From the NCBI GenBank assembly GCA_947259645.1, contig CAMYND010000025.1, positions 1 through 50,450 of the forward strand: a stretch of DNA of 50,450 bases, given 5' to 3'. Shown piece by piece: positions 7,152-16,802 of this stretch (the first letter of the stretch is position 1; every line of letters starts with the position of its first letter). The position numbers and the translations under genes are program-made. This stretch comes from Thermodesulfovibrionia bacterium (GTDB taxonomy: Bacteria > Nitrospirota > Thermodesulfovibrionia > UBA6902). A model generated the notes under the pieces. That model saw only the letters and a list, made by a program, of their open reading frames with translations. It did not search any database and had not been told where the DNA came from.

Positions 7152-8921
7152 ATGATAACCGGGAGACGTTTATTTATATCCATGTTTCTGGCGCTGCTGT
7201 CAGTCCCTGCATTTATTATTAGCTCTGAAGTCCAGTCAGCAACTCAGTCAGAGATCATTTATATCGGGGTGAACACGACAAACGGGACTACAGAGATAGA
7301 GATTCAAAGCAATGCGTCTTTTACGTATACACTCTACAAACCGGAAGATCCCTATCAGGTTATTGTCGATCTTCAGTCTATGGATCTCGGGAACTTTCAG
7401 GAAAAAATGATCATCAACAGGGCCGGTGTTTCCGAAATAGTTCCGGTAACTGTGGAGAGTGCGCCCGGTGTAGCACGATTAACCCTTTCTCTGACAGTTC
7501 CTGCGGATATCGAACCTGTCTATAATAACAATACATTAATCCTCGCGTTTGATAACCCTGAACTCGAAGAAGCCGGCTACGAAGAAGAGATGACCACTGA
7601 AGAAGAAGAAGACACCAGGGAGGTCACTGCAGATCCTGTTCAGGAAGAGGTAATGGTTGAGGTCACGGAAGCAGAAGAAGCCCCTCCTGAGAATAAATAT
7701 GTGGGAGAGCCGATATCGATCGACTTCCAGGATGCCGAATTACTCCATGTTTTCAGGCTTATTGCCGATATCAGCGGATATAACATCGTGGTCAGCCCTG
7801 ATGTAAAGGGGAAATTCTCGATGCGCCTTACAGATGTGCCATGGGACCAGGCCCTTGATACCATACTGCGAAATTATGGCCTCTCAAAGACCCTGCAGGG
7901 CAACATCCTCCGCATAGCGCCCACTTCCGTACTTGCCAAAGAAGAAGAAGAGATCGCCCGTGCCAAGGAGTCTCAGGAAAAGTCCGGAAATCTTGTAACA
8001 AAAATTTATCCCATTAATTATGCGTCTGTTTCTGATATAAAACAGGCGCTTGATGACGCTAAAATACTTACCAAGAGGGGGTTTATCAGCGTCGATGAAA
8101 GAACAACCTCCGTACTGATAAAAGATGTGGAGAAAAAACATGCTGAGTATGAAACCCTTATCAGGGCCCTTGACCAGGCAACACCCCAGGTAAGCATCGA
8201 TGCCCGGATCGTTGAGGTAACGACAAACTTTACGAAGGACCTCGGTATTCAATGGGGTGCCCTCTACAAGCCCACACCCCAGACTCAGATCGGAGGAACA
8301 TCCCTGACCGGTGGATCCGGCGCCTTTTCATTGAATCCATTACTGGTCAACCTGCCCGCCGCAGTTGCCCAGGGTGCCGGTGGTGCCGTTGGAATCGGCT
8401 ATGTCAGCGCTAATGACCTCAGGGCCCTTGACCTTCAGATCTCGGCGCTGGAAAGTTCCGGTAAGGGTAAAATCGTCTCCAACCCCAAGATCATGACCAT
8501 GGATAATATGGAAGCAAGAATTATACAGGGCAAGAAAATTCCCTATACAACGATCTCTGATGAAGGGACAAAGACAGAATTCGTCGATGCCGCGCTTGAG
8601 CTTATTGTTACACCTCATATCACACCGCACGGGACGATCCTGATGAACGTACAGGCAAAGAAAAATGAGGCCAACTTTTCTCAGACATCAGGGGGCGGTG
8701 TACCGACAATCGACACCAATGAGATTGCGTCACAGGTCTTAATCAAAGATGGTGACACTCTGGCACTTGGCGGTATATTCAAGACCACCTATTCAAAGGA
8801 TTTATCCAGCGTGCCGGGACTCGGGGATGTTCCCTACCTCGGATGGCTTTTTAAAAACAGGCAAAACAGAGATGACACAACGGAAATACTGATATTTATA
8901 ACACCGAGGATTGTCAAGTAA
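7152..8921 (+). CDS. pilQ: Type IV pilus secretin PilQ
   Basis: 589 residues from the ATG at 7152. AGGAG ends about 10 nt upstream of this ATG but abuts the alternative GTG at 7143. A signal peptide (residues 1-30) leads into one AMIN domain (about 35-125), an acidic Glu-rich linker, an STN/N0 domain (about 190-245), an N1 domain (about 280-345) and the secretin core ending in EILIFITPRIVK. PilQ forms the outer-membrane ring through which the pilus passes. It is somewhat short because only one AMIN domain is present. It is the last pil gene of the operon. Confidence 0.95.
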   Translation: MITGRRLFISMFLALLSVPAFIISSEVQSATQSEIIYIGVNTTNGTTEIEIQSNASFTYTLYKPEDPYQVIVDLQSMDLGNFQEKMIINRAGVSEIVPVTVESAPGVARLTLSLTVPADIEPVYNNNTLILAFDNPELEEAGYEEEMTTEEEEDTREVTADPVQEEVMVEVTEAEEAPPENKYVGEPISIDFQDAELLHVFRLIADISGYNIVVSPDVKGKFSMRLTDVPWDQALDTILRNYGLSKTLQGNILRIAPTSVLAKEEEEIARAKESQEKSGNLVTKIYPINYASVSDIKQALDDAKILTKRGFISVDERTTSVLIKDVEKKHAEYETLIRALDQATPQVSIDARIVEVTTNFTKDLGIQWGALYKPTPQTQIGGTSLTGGSGAFSLNPLLVNLPAAVAQGAGGAVGIGYVSANDLRALDLQISALESSGKGKIVSNPKIMTMDNMEARIIQGKKIPYTTISDEGTKTEFVDAALELIVTPHITPHGTILMNVQAKKNEANFSQTSGGGVPTIDTNEIASQVLIKDGDTLALGGIFKTTYSKDLSSVPGLGDVPYLGWLFKNRQNRDDTTEILIFITPRIVK

Positions 8922-9072
8922 TGAGATAATGGTTCCGTGCTTACAGAGCGGGGAGCATGACAATAATACGTAACAATGGCTGCAAAGACGCTCGATATGG
9001 AAGCAGCTACAGATATATTAAAGAAGATAGAAAAAAGACCGTATACAACATATATGTTACTGAGGAGGCACA

Positions 9073-9519
9073 ATGTTTAAAAAATATATACCGGGAGTCT
9101 TAATTTTACTATCCGTCTTCCTCTTATCCGCCTGCGGCGGTGGAACAGATGCTCCTGCAACAGCAACAATGACAATTAGTCCTTCATCATTCACATTCAC
9201 CGACTCTACTACCACACAGTCAGAAACGACACAGACCTTCAGCATCGTTGTAAAAAATGCACAAGGCATCCCTCTCAATGATGTTGACATCTGGATTTCC
9301 TCTCTCTTAGCTGCACCAAATGCTTTTGATGTTATCCAGCTCCATGATGGAAACAATGAAGAAGGCTCCCCGATGAAGGTGAAAACCGATGACAACGGAG
9401 TATATATTCTCCGCGTTGACTTTAAACATGGCAATAGCCTTTCGTATTCTAGTCCTATACAGGTTGTTTCAGCATCTATTTCAGCGTCTGCAGACTTTGA
9501 TGTTGACGCAGGAGGTTAA
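9073..9519 (+). CDS. Small lipoprotein with Ig-like features, downstream of pilQ
   Basis: 148 residues. A clear lipobox signal (VFLLSACGGG, Cys near residue 21) is followed by a Thr/Ser-rich stretch and one beta-rich domain resembling bacterial Ig-like modules (TMTISPSSFTF...FSIVVKNAQGIPL...TDDNGVYILRVDF). The start has a strong GAGGAGG about 7 nt upstream. It follows pilQ by about 150 bp and lies 6 bp before a second lipoprotein of similar style, with no terminator between pilQ and it, so it may belong to the pilus operon. Function is unknown; outer-membrane or surface location is inferred. Confidence 0.75.
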   Translation: MFKKYIPGVLILLSVFLLSACGGGTDAPATATMTISPSSFTFTDSTTTQSETTQTFSIVVKNAQGIPLNDVDIWISSLLAAPNAFDVIQLHDGNNEEGSPMKVKTDDNGVYILRVDFKHGNSLSYSSPIQVVSASISASADFDVDAGG

Positions 9520-9525
9520 TATATA

Positions 9526-11307
9526 ATGAAATTCTGTCAATACATATTTGCAGCACTTATTCTTCTCCTCTATTCCTGCGGAGGGGGCACAAGCGTCCCC
9601 AGCAGCACCAGCGGGACAACGACTACGTCTACTACAACTGCTGCAACAATCACGCTTACCGCGACTCCATCTACTGTAACGGTTAACGGCACATCGAGCA
9701 TATCCGCAACCGTTCTCGACACTCTTGGTGCCAATGTCCCTGACGGAACAACCGTTGCCTTTACGTTAGCTGGTTCAAACGGAACATTGTCATCTGCATC
9801 GGATACAACTTCATCGGGCGTTGCATCTGTCTCGTTCACCGGCACAGCCGCTGGTTCAGAGACCGTGACAGCAACGTCTGGCACCGCCACTAATACGGCA
9901 ACGATCACCATTCAATCGCCTGCTGTCGGAACCATCGAGTTTACCTCAGCCACACCTTCCGCAATCGGTATTATCGGCTCGGGAAAAACCCTGACATCTA
10001 ATATAATTTTTACTATCAAGGACAATCAGGGAAATGCAATGCCTGACGGTACCTCTGTCAGCTTTGTCATGAGCGGGCCCAGCGGAGGTCAGCTTCCTGA
10101 TGACGGCGGAGAATACATCGGAACACGCGATGCAACACCCACAACAGCTGCAGCCTCCATTTCCGGCGGCGCTGGTCAGGTAACCATTGAGCTGAACAGC
10201 GGTAATGTCCCGGGTCCTGTTCTCATAACAGCAACTGTCACTGTCGGGGCAGTCACACTGACAACTGCCTCAACACCTATTTCAATAGGCGGCGGGACAC
10301 CGACCGACTCCGCCTTGACCCTAGCTGCAGCAACGCATAACCTGGAAGGGTTGAGCTTTGTAAATATTCAGACTGAAATCTCGGTCTTCCTTGCTGACAG
10401 GTTCGGTAATGTTGATATCCTCGAAGGTACATCCGTATCTTTTGAAACTGAGTCAGGTGCGATCGTAAGAAGCGCTGCGGTGGATTCCACCGGTGCGGCC
10501 AGTGTCACGTTCAGAACTCAAAATCCTATTCCACGGAATGTTGCTCCTATAGGCACAGCACCCTGTTCCGGGGCGCCGACCTCAGTGGCCAACGCTATTG
10601 TAGGTTTCCCCACAGAATGGGAAGTCTGCCTGCAGGCATATGTGCTCGCAGCCTATGGGATCAGCACAACCACCCATCCACGGGACGGCTGGGCAACCAT
10701 TACGGCCCGAACCTTAGGGGAGGAGAGTTTTGATGATACCAATGCAAACGGCTCACTTGATGCCGGAGAATTTATTGCTGCAACTCACGACACACTCCAT
10801 GAAGCGTTTCTTGATATTAATGATAACGAAACCCACGATGACGGGACCGGCACAGACCCCTTTGAGAAATATTCTGACAAGGATTTTGACGGTGTCTATG
10901 ACGGGGCAAACGGCTCGTGGGATTCTGATAAAGAGATATTTGAACACATACCGCTGATAATATCAGGGGGCCCAACGTACATCGCGACAAACCCTGCTGC
11001 TAGTGCGACCTTTAACGTAGCACCTGGAGGCTCGCAGACTTTTACTCTCCTCGTTGGTGATAGAAACCTGAACTATCTCGTTGGAGGATCAACCATAAGT
11101 ATTTCAGCCAGTAAAGGAACATTGACCGGCACCTCATCCTTTACGTTTCCAACCACGTTCACCACAGGGCCCTATGAAGCGTCATTTACTTTAACTGATT
11201 CAGATCCGGCAACTACCCAAGCTGAGCCGGTAACAGTTAACATTGATGTTACCTGGAAAGGGCTAACCACAACATTGCTTATTTCGGGAAACATGGATAC
11301 GCCGTAA
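9526..11307 (+). CDS. Large lipoprotein with Big_1-like (invasin-type) domains and Asp-rich segment
   Basis: 593 residues. A lipoprotein signal (ALILLLYSCGGG) leads into a Thr-rich linker and at least two Ig-like repeats of the Big_1 style (ATPSTVTVNGTSSISATV...GVASVSFTGTAAGSETV, about 45-130; a second about 140-250). Residues 400-470 are rich in Asp and Asn (DTNANGSLDAGE, DINDNETHDDGTG, DKDFDGVYDG), like dockerin or thrombospondin calcium loops. The last part is another beta domain. It lies 6 bp after the smaller lipoprotein and ends 17 bp before a strong terminator, so it closes the pil transcription unit. A surface or adhesin role connected to the pilus is inference. Confidence 0.8.
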   Translation: MKFCQYIFAALILLLYSCGGGTSVPSSTSGTTTTSTTTAATITLTATPSTVTVNGTSSISATVLDTLGANVPDGTTVAFTLAGSNGTLSSASDTTSSGVASVSFTGTAAGSETVTATSGTATNTATITIQSPAVGTIEFTSATPSAIGIIGSGKTLTSNIIFTIKDNQGNAMPDGTSVSFVMSGPSGGQLPDDGGEYIGTRDATPTTAAASISGGAGQVTIELNSGNVPGPVLITATVTVGAVTLTTASTPISIGGGTPTDSALTLAAATHNLEGLSFVNIQTEISVFLADRFGNVDILEGTSVSFETESGAIVRSAAVDSTGAASVTFRTQNPIPRNVAPIGTAPCSGAPTSVANAIVGFPTEWEVCLQAYVLAAYGISTTTHPRDGWATITARTLGEESFDDTNANGSLDAGEFIAATHDTLHEAFLDINDNETHDDGTGTDPFEKYSDKDFDGVYDGANGSWDSDKEIFEHIPLIISGGPTYIATNPAASATFNVAPGGSQTFTLLVGDRNLNYLVGGSTISISASKGTLTGTSSFTFPTTFTTGPYEASFTLTDSDPATTQAEPVTVNIDVTWKGLTTTLLISGNMDTP

Positions 11308-11324
11308 TATAACGTTTGAGAAAA

Positions 11325-11352
11325 CCCCCCGCTGAAAAGCGGGGGGTTTTTT
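11325..11352 (+). terminator. Strong intrinsic terminator after the pil/lipoprotein operon
   Basis: Stem CCCCCCGC (11325-11332), loop TGAAAA, stem GCGGGGGG (11339-11346) and six T residues. An A4 tract before the stem can pair with the T tract, so it may work on both strands. Confidence 0.93.
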
Positions 11353-11438
11353 GTGTGCTCCAACTTTCTGATCGTGCATCCCCCTTCGTTCCTTTACTTT
11401 AAGCTTTTTATTTAATACCATAGTGGGGTAAAATCTCA

Positions 11439-11468
11439 TTGACAGTACGAAATAGGATTGTGTATTTA
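11439..11468 (+). promoter_or_regulatory. Candidate aroC promoter
   Basis: A perfect TTGACA at 11439-11444 is followed by 18 bp and a weak -10 (TATTTA, 11463-11468). It sits between the terminator and aroC, the only place a promoter for aroC-aroKB is expected. Confidence 0.45.
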
Positions 11469-11498
11469 ATAGACTCAGGAGAGGAATAAAATATCAGA

Positions 11499-12734
11499 AT
11501 GAGCAGATTCAGATATCTCACATCAGGTGAGTCTCATGGACAGGTGTTGACCTGCACTATTGACGGGCTTCCGTCAAACATGTCCCTTACCGTGCAGGAT
11601 ATTGACCGGGACCTGGCACGGCGGCAGAAAGGATACGGCAGGGGTGGACGCATGAAAATAGAAACTGACCGTGCGCAGATCCTCTCCGGCGTCAGAAAGG
11701 GCAGAACCCTTGGCTCACCTCTTACCCTGGTTATTGAGAATAAGGACTGGGAAAACTGGAAAGATGTTATGAGCCCTGGTCCGCTCTCTGTGGCACGACG
11801 TGATATGCCTGCAGATAAGTCCAGGACAGTTACACGTCCTCGGCCGGGACATGCAGACCTGGCAGGGGCCTTAAAGTATGGTCACAGGGATTTACGGAAT
11901 GTGCTTGAGCGTTCCAGTGCCCGGGAGACTGCGGCACGGGTTGCGGCGGGCGCTGTGGCAAAGACATTTCTCTCAGCATTCGATATTACAATTATGAGCT
12001 ATGTACGGGAAATAGGTGGTGCCGGCCTGAAGGCCTCAGAACTGGCTATGGATAGTATGAGCTTCAAGTCTCTCCAGTCGAAATTTAAAAAGGCTGAGCT
12101 GTCTGAAGTCCGGTGCCCCGATGAAAAGGCAGAGGCAAAGATCATCCGGAAGATTAAAGGTGCAATGAATAAGGGCGATACCCTCGGCGGAATCTTCGAG
12201 GTTGTGGCCTTCGGGATACCTGTCGGCCTTGGAAGCTACAGCCAGTGGGACCGTAAGCTCGAGGCAAAGCTTGCGTACGGAATCATGGGTATTCAGGCAA
12301 TTAAGGGTGTGGAAATAGGTCTCGGTTTTGAGATGGCGAGAAAACCGGGCTCAGAAGTGATGGATGAAATATATTATCGCAAAGACCTGGCACAGCGCGC
12401 CCCTTCATCAGGCGGTTTCTACAGGAAAACCAATAATGCAGGCGGAATAGAGGGCGGTATGAGCAACGGCGCGCCCATTGTATTGCGGGCTGCCATGAAG
12501 CCGATCCCGACACTCAGGAGCCCCCTTGCGTCTGTTGATATTGATACAAAGAAAAAATTCAAAGCTGCCTATGAACGGTCTGATGCGTGCGCTGTCCCGG
12601 CAGCGTCAATCATTGGAGAGGCGGTCACCGCGATTACATTGGCGGACAGTTTCCTTGAAAAATTCGGCGGTGACAGCATGGAAGAGATCACGAGAAATTA
12701 CAGAGGATATTTGGAGCAGATTCAAAATTTTTAA
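11499..12734 (+). CDS. aroC: Chorismate synthase
   Basis: 411 residues. The N-terminus [12 protein letters not shown] and the downstream [32 protein letters not shown] and [15 protein letters not shown] are chorismate synthase signatures, covering the FMN and EPSP binding residues. The enzyme converts EPSP to chorismate using reduced FMN in the last shikimate-pathway step. At 411 residues it is slightly longer than many bacterial forms. GGAGAGG lies upstream with a rather long spacing. It is followed 93 bp later by the fused aroK-aroB, so most of the late shikimate pathway is encoded together. Confidence 0.97.
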   Translation: MSRFRYLTSGESHGQVLTCTIDGLPSNMSLTVQDIDRDLARRQKGYGRGGRMKIETDRAQILSGVRKGRTLGSPLTLVIENKDWENWKDVMSPGPLSVARRDMPADKSRTVTRPRPGHADLAGALKYGHRDLRNVLERSSARETAARVAAGAVAKTFLSAFDITIMSYVREIGGAGLKASELAMDSMSFKSLQSKFKKAELSEVRCPDEKAEAKIIRKIKGAMNKGDTLGGIFEVVAFGIPVGLGSYSQWDRKLEAKLAYGIMGIQAIKGVEIGLGFEMARKPGSEVMDEIYYRKDLAQRAPSSGGFYRKTNNAGGIEGGMSNGAPIVLRAAMKPIPTLRSPLASVDIDTKKKFKAAYERSDACAVPAASIIGEAVTAITLADSFLEKFGGDSMEEITRNYRGYLEQIQNF

Positions 12735-12827
12735 TAACAATAGCTAAGAGACAGTATATAGTAGTTAGGAGCTGTATCGCCCTTATTACTAACTACTGAC
12801 TACGAACTACTTCATCATTATGCCATT

Positions 12828-14414
12828 ATGAAAATCGTACTTACAGGCTTTATGGGAACAGGCAAGACCTCTGTGGGCCGAGAGCTCAGCAGGATCCTTG
12901 GATATGAGTTCATTGATACGGACGTGCTGATTGAAGAACGGGAAGGAATGCCCGTATCAATGATATTCAAGAGAAAAGGTGAGGACTATTTCCGGCAGGT
13001 CGAGAGGGAAACAATAGCTGAAATCGCGCTGAAAGAGACCGCGGTGATCGCAACGGGCGGCGGCGTTATCAAAAACCGTGAGAATGTGAAGGACCTCGGA
13101 AAAGGAGGAGTTCTTGTGTGGCTCACAGCTGAACCCGAGATCGTACTGAAGCGCGTTATGTCAGAGGGCGGGAAACGGCCCCTTCTGGAGGTTGAGGAAC
13201 CTCTACAGGAGATTAACCGGTTAATGGAAGAGCGCTGTTCCCTCTACCAGCAGGCAGATGTTTCTGTTGACACCAACTATATTACTCCTGAGGAAACCGC
13301 CCGGGAAATTATTGACCGCCTCTCCCTTAATACAGAAAATGTCTTTGTTGACCTTCAGGAGAGAAGCTATAATATTCTTGTCGGCAACAGCATACTTTCC
13401 CGTCTCGGGCTCCGCCTGAAAGAGTTCAGGCCGTCACGGGTCGCGATTATAAGCAACAAGACGGTCTACCCTCTCTTCCGGGATACGGTGCTTAAGTCAC
13501 TGAGGGAATACAACATCGATGCTGAAGTCATCCTCCTTCCGGACGGGGAGGAGCACAAGGACCTCCTCTGGACATATTATATTCACGGCAGACTGCTCAA
13601 GGCCCGCTTTGACCGAAACTCGGTGCTCATTGCGCTGGGAGGGGGTGTTGTCGGTGACATCACGGGGTTTGTGGCAGCGACCTACATGAGAGGAATCAGG
13701 TTTATTCAGGTACCAACTACCCTGCTTGCGCAGGTCGATAGTTCTGTGGGCGGAAAGACCGGGGTTAACCACCCGCTCGGTAAAAATATGATCGGCAGCT
13801 TTTATCAGCCCGCACTCGTCTTTATTGACATTGACACCCTAAAGACCCTTCCTGAGCGGGAGTTCCGCGCCGGAATGGCTGAAATTATCAAATACGGTGT
13901 TATCGCAGATAACTCCCTCTTTGACTACCTGAAAAACAACCGGGAGAACATACTCAGCCTCGGGGAGAGTATCATTCATATCATTAAGCGCTCATGTGAG
14001 ATAAAAGCGGATGTTGTTTCTCAAGATGAGAAAGAGGCCGGGTTAAGGGCGATCCTGAATTTTGGCCACACTATAGGCCACGCAATTGAGACTGTAACAG
14101 AATACCGTCAATTTCTCCATGGTGAAGCGATCGCAATTGGAATGTGTGCTGCTGCCCGTATGGCTGTTAACCTCGAAATCCTGTCTTCGGAGGAGGAGAA
14201 AAAGATTCATGAGCTCACTGAAATGTATGATCTTCCTGTTGATATACCGGCCGGGTTATCACCCGAAAATATGCTGAATGCCATAGAACTCGACAAAAAG
14301 GCGGTGTCCGGCAAGATCACCTTCATCCTGCCCGAGGCTATCGGAAAAGTGAAGATCGTCAAAGAGGTGAGCAGGGACCAGATAAAGGGAGTCCTTGAAT
14401 CGTACCGCCAATAA
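12828..14414 (+). CDS. aroKB: Bifunctional shikimate kinase / 3-dehydroquinate synthase (AroK-AroB fusion)
   Basis: 528 residues. Residues 1-165 are shikimate kinase: P-loop GFMGTGKTS (7-15), the D-T-D shikimate-binding stretch FIDTDVLIE, ATGGGVI and the lid KRPLLE. Residues about 172-528 are 3-dehydroquinate synthase: GGGVVGDITGFVAATYMRG, PTTLLAQVDSSVGGKTGVN, and the metal ligands in FGHTIGHAIE and FLHGEAIAIG. The reading frame is continuous and both domains look complete. The enzymes catalyse non-consecutive steps of the shikimate pathway. Separate aroK-aroB genes behind pilQ are common in Proteobacteria; here they are fused and preceded by aroC. An imperfect hairpin of TAGTAGTTAG type lies in the aroC-aroKB gap. 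Confidence 0.95.
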   Translation: MKIVLTGFMGTGKTSVGRELSRILGYEFIDTDVLIEEREGMPVSMIFKRKGEDYFRQVERETIAEIALKETAVIATGGGVIKNRENVKDLGKGGVLVWLTAEPEIVLKRVMSEGGKRPLLEVEEPLQEINRLMEERCSLYQQADVSVDTNYITPEETAREIIDRLSLNTENVFVDLQERSYNILVGNSILSRLGLRLKEFRPSRVAIISNKTVYPLFRDTVLKSLREYNIDAEVILLPDGEEHKDLLWTYYIHGRLLKARFDRNSVLIALGGGVVGDITGFVAATYMRGIRFIQVPTTLLAQVDSSVGGKTGVNHPLGKNMIGSFYQPALVFIDIDTLKTLPEREFRAGMAEIIKYGVIADNSLFDYLKNNRENILSLGESIIHIIKRSCEIKADVVSQDEKEAGLRAILNFGHTIGHAIETVTEYRQFLHGEAIAIGMCAAARMAVNLEILSSEEEKKIHELTEMYDLPVDIPAGLSPENMLNAIELDKKAVSGKITFILPEAIGKVKIVKEVSRDQIKGVLESYRQ

Positions 14415-14492
14415 ACTGATCACGAGAAACAGATATAAAACCTTCCTGAGAGTATTTGTAAACAACAACCAGCAGATTTAATAGTCCGGTCA

Positions 14493-14522
14493 TTGACAGA
14501 AAAAAACTGTTTCCTATATAAT
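14493..14522 (+). promoter_or_regulatory. Consensus promoter of the porin-cytochrome unit
   Basis: Perfect TTGACA (14493-14498), an 18-bp spacer and perfect TATAAT (14517-14522). This is the best sigma-70 type promoter in the window, and the Fur box begins directly after its -10. Confidence 0.85.
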
Positions 14523-14541
14523 GATAATGATTGTCATAATC
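14523..14541 (+). promoter_or_regulatory. Fur box
   Basis: GATAATGATTGTCATAATC matches the classic 19-bp Fur consensus at about 16 of 19 positions. It abuts the -10 and covers the expected transcription start, where bound iron-Fur would block initiation. Iron-repressed expression of the downstream genes is therefore predicted. Confidence 0.8.
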
Positions 14542-14618
14542 GCTATTATGTCACATTGAGCCATAACACATGACATCATCAGTTAGCGTTGTAACTATAC
14601 ATCTCAAAAGGAGAACAA

Positions 14619-15944
14619 ATGAGAGGCACCCGGATTATATTGTTTTTCGCAGTAGTGACAGTTGGAGTTTTGTTTATAACCGCGGGCTCCTACGCTTCTG
14701 AGGCTGAGATATTGCTGAAAATACTTATGAAGAAGGGCATTGTAACACAGGCAGAGTATGATGAGGTAATGGAGGAACTGAAGTCAGCACATAGTCTTGA
14801 GAGCAGGGTCCAGGCCATAGAAAATAAGGCAGGCCAGGTCTCCAGGGATCATGAGGATTTTGCAACTCATGTTGATAAACATATTACACATGCTGAAGGT
14901 CCGGCGGTTATTGGCGGTATTAATGTTGCCGCGGGCATCACAATCGTGGGGCAGGGTACAAGCGGCAATGATGAGAACACTCCTCCGGGAGATGATGCAG
15001 TTGATGGAAACATTTCAGCGGACATTGAGTTATCAGGCAAGTTGGGCCAGCAGGGTGAGGCCTTTATCGCGCTGGAAACAGGAGACGGAACAGGACTTGC
15101 CGAGGAGATTGATGCGTTCTGGGGTTTTAACGCAGACGCCGGCCCGTCATCAACAGTAGAAATAACAGAAGTATGGTATGAGCATCAGTTTTCTGAAGGA
15201 CTGGTCACATTGACCATTGGCAAGTTAGACCTGACAAACTATTTTGATGTCAATGAAGTCGCAAATGATGAGACAACGCAGTTCCTTGCAGATGGCTTTG
15301 TCAATGATGTTACTGTTGAGTTTGTTGATGGGCCTGCCCTTCGCCTGACCGTAAGCCCTTCCGCACTTATTGATATCAGCGTTGCTGCCCAGTCTGACGG
15401 GTGGGATGATCTTGATGAGAAGAACTTTCTCATCGCTGGAGCTGATATAAAGCCGAAATTTGGTGAACTTCAGGGCAATTACCGCTTATATGTCTGGACA
15501 AATGGCAGCGACCATACTGATGTGAATGATGCAACAAAAACCGGGGAGAGAGGAACAGGATACGGGGTCAGTGCTGATCAGCAGATTATGGAGAATTTGA
15601 TGCTCTTTGCCCGTCTCGGCTTTCGTGACGATGACCTGACAGAATATGAGTTTGATACTGCATGGAGCGGGGGGCTCGCACTGATGGGCAGTGCCTGGGG
15701 CAGGGACAATGACGTCCTTGGCCTTGCCTATGGAGAGGCAATCCTTGCAAACCACAGAGAAGACGCATTGAGAGCAGCCGGTACAACACCAGGAAATGAA
15801 GGACACTTTGAAGTATATTACAGCCTCGCGCTGAATGAACATGTTGTCATTTCCCCTGATATACAGATCATTACAAACGCGAAGGGAGACGACAATTTCA
15901 AGACCGTCGTGGCTGGCGCCCTGAGAGGTCAGTTCACGTTCTAA
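14619..15944 (+). CDS. Outer-membrane porin-like beta-barrel protein with N-terminal coiled coil
   Basis: 441 residues. A signal peptide (about 1-27, ending SYAS) is followed by a helical segment (28-90: ILLKILMKKGIVTQAEYDEVMEEL, then SLESRVQAIENKA) of the type seen before trimeric porin barrels. The remainder alternates short amphipathic strands and ends in aromatic Phe (RGQFTF), the usual barrel insertion signal. It is probably a general or substrate-selective porin; no substrate can be read from sequence. AAGGAG lies 7 nt before the start. It is preceded by a Fur box and followed by a cytochrome gene 51 bp later, suggesting an iron-responsive unit. Confidence 0.8.
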   Translation: MRGTRIILFFAVVTVGVLFITAGSYASEAEILLKILMKKGIVTQAEYDEVMEELKSAHSLESRVQAIENKAGQVSRDHEDFATHVDKHITHAEGPAVIGGINVAAGITIVGQGTSGNDENTPPGDDAVDGNISADIELSGKLGQQGEAFIALETGDGTGLAEEIDAFWGFNADAGPSSTVEITEVWYEHQFSEGLVTLTIGKLDLTNYFDVNEVANDETTQFLADGFVNDVTVEFVDGPALRLTVSPSALIDISVAAQSDGWDDLDEKNFLIAGADIKPKFGELQGNYRLYVWTNGSDHTDVNDATKTGERGTGYGVSADQQIMENLMLFARLGFRDDDLTEYEFDTAWSGGLALMGSAWGRDNDVLGLAYGEAILANHREDALRAAGTTPGNEGHFEVYYSLALNEHVVISPDIQIITNAKGDDNFKTVVAGALRGQFTF

Positions 15945-15995
15945 CAGTAATGCATCATGAACAAAAACATTTATAACAGAAAAGGAGCGTACGAA

Positions 15996-16745
15996 ATGAA
16001 AAATCTAAAACCATATTGGATCACAGTAATTCTGCTATCAGCAAGTCTGGTCTTTGCCTATGGCTTAACTGCTGATGCGGGGAACACAATGAACATGTCT
16101 GTCAAGGATTATGAAAAAATCTCCTACGGAGGTCTTTTATACGACAAGTGGTACTCCATGCTGGGAGCTGACCCGCAGGGTACCCATCCATCATATCCGG
16201 CTGCAGGACAAAGTAAGGGCGGCAGCACCTGGCGCTGCAAGGAGTGTCATGGGTGGGATTATAAGGGAAAGGACGGCGCATATGCATCAGGAAGCCACTT
16301 CTCAGGGATCAAAGGAATCATTGAGTATGCAGGAAAAAAACCGGAAGTTGTTCATGCCGTGTTAAAGAATGAAACGCACGCTTTTGGCAGTATGATCCCC
16401 GGTGATGCAATGGAAGCGCTGTCCATGTTTGTCGCATATGGCCAGATTAACATGGCGAACTATATTGACTCTTCAACAAAAAAAGTTAGCGGGAATATAC
16501 AAAATGGTGCGAAGATATATACAAGCACCTGCGCAAAGTGCCACGGAAAGGACGGAAAAATGCTCAACTTTAAGACAGCTGAAAAACCTGAGTACCTTGG
16601 TACTATTGCGAATAAAAATCCCTGGGAAACAATGCACAAATTACGCTATGGGCAGCCTAAATCACAAATGGTAAGTATGCTGTTTCTTGATATTCATGAC
16701 CAGGTTGATATCCTGTCATATTGTCAGACACTGCCCGTTAAGTGA
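15996..16745 (+). CDS. Secreted dihaem c-type cytochrome
   Basis: 249 residues from the ATG at 15996, which has AAAGGAGCG 6 nt upstream. The ATG at 15957 has no ribosome site and would extend the signal peptide. The signal peptide spans about residues 1-28. Two haem c motifs are present: CKECH (81-85) and CAKCH (179-183). The second lies in a normal cytochrome c domain (NGAKIYTSTCAKCHGKDG); the first is in a less typical domain with GW-D-Y-K. Methionines M144 and M229 are possible axial ligands. It is probably periplasmic or attached to the outer membrane. Partner and donor are unknown. It likely shares the Fur-controlled promoter of the porin. Confidence 0.85.
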   Translation: MKNLKPYWITVILLSASLVFAYGLTADAGNTMNMSVKDYEKISYGGLLYDKWYSMLGADPQGTHPSYPAAGQSKGGSTWRCKECHGWDYKGKDGAYASGSHFSGIKGIIEYAGKKPEVVHAVLKNETHAFGSMIPGDAMEALSMFVAYGQINMANYIDSSTKKVSGNIQNGAKIYTSTCAKCHGKDGKMLNFKTAEKPEYLGTIANKNPWETMHKLRYGQPKSQMVSMLFLDIHDQVDILSYCQTLPVK

Positions 16746-16757
16746 TTATAAATCATT

Positions 16758-16781
16758 GTAGGGGCGTAGCATGCTACGCCC
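16758..16781. repeat. REP-like palindrome between convergent cytochrome and recR genes
   Basis: GTAGG runs into the perfect 20-bp palindrome GGGCGTAGCATGCTACGCCC (16762-16781). The same GTAGGGGC head is found at 20131 and 20314, showing a dispersed palindromic family. It could end transcription from both sides but has no T tract. Confidence 0.8.
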
Positions 16782-16802
16782 TTGCTGGCGGGGACTGCCT
16801 GT

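Noticed and set aside
9570-9911. 113-codon minus-strand frame inside the large lipoprotein
   Set aside because: Val-rich composition comes from reading Thr/Ala codons backwards; no start signals.
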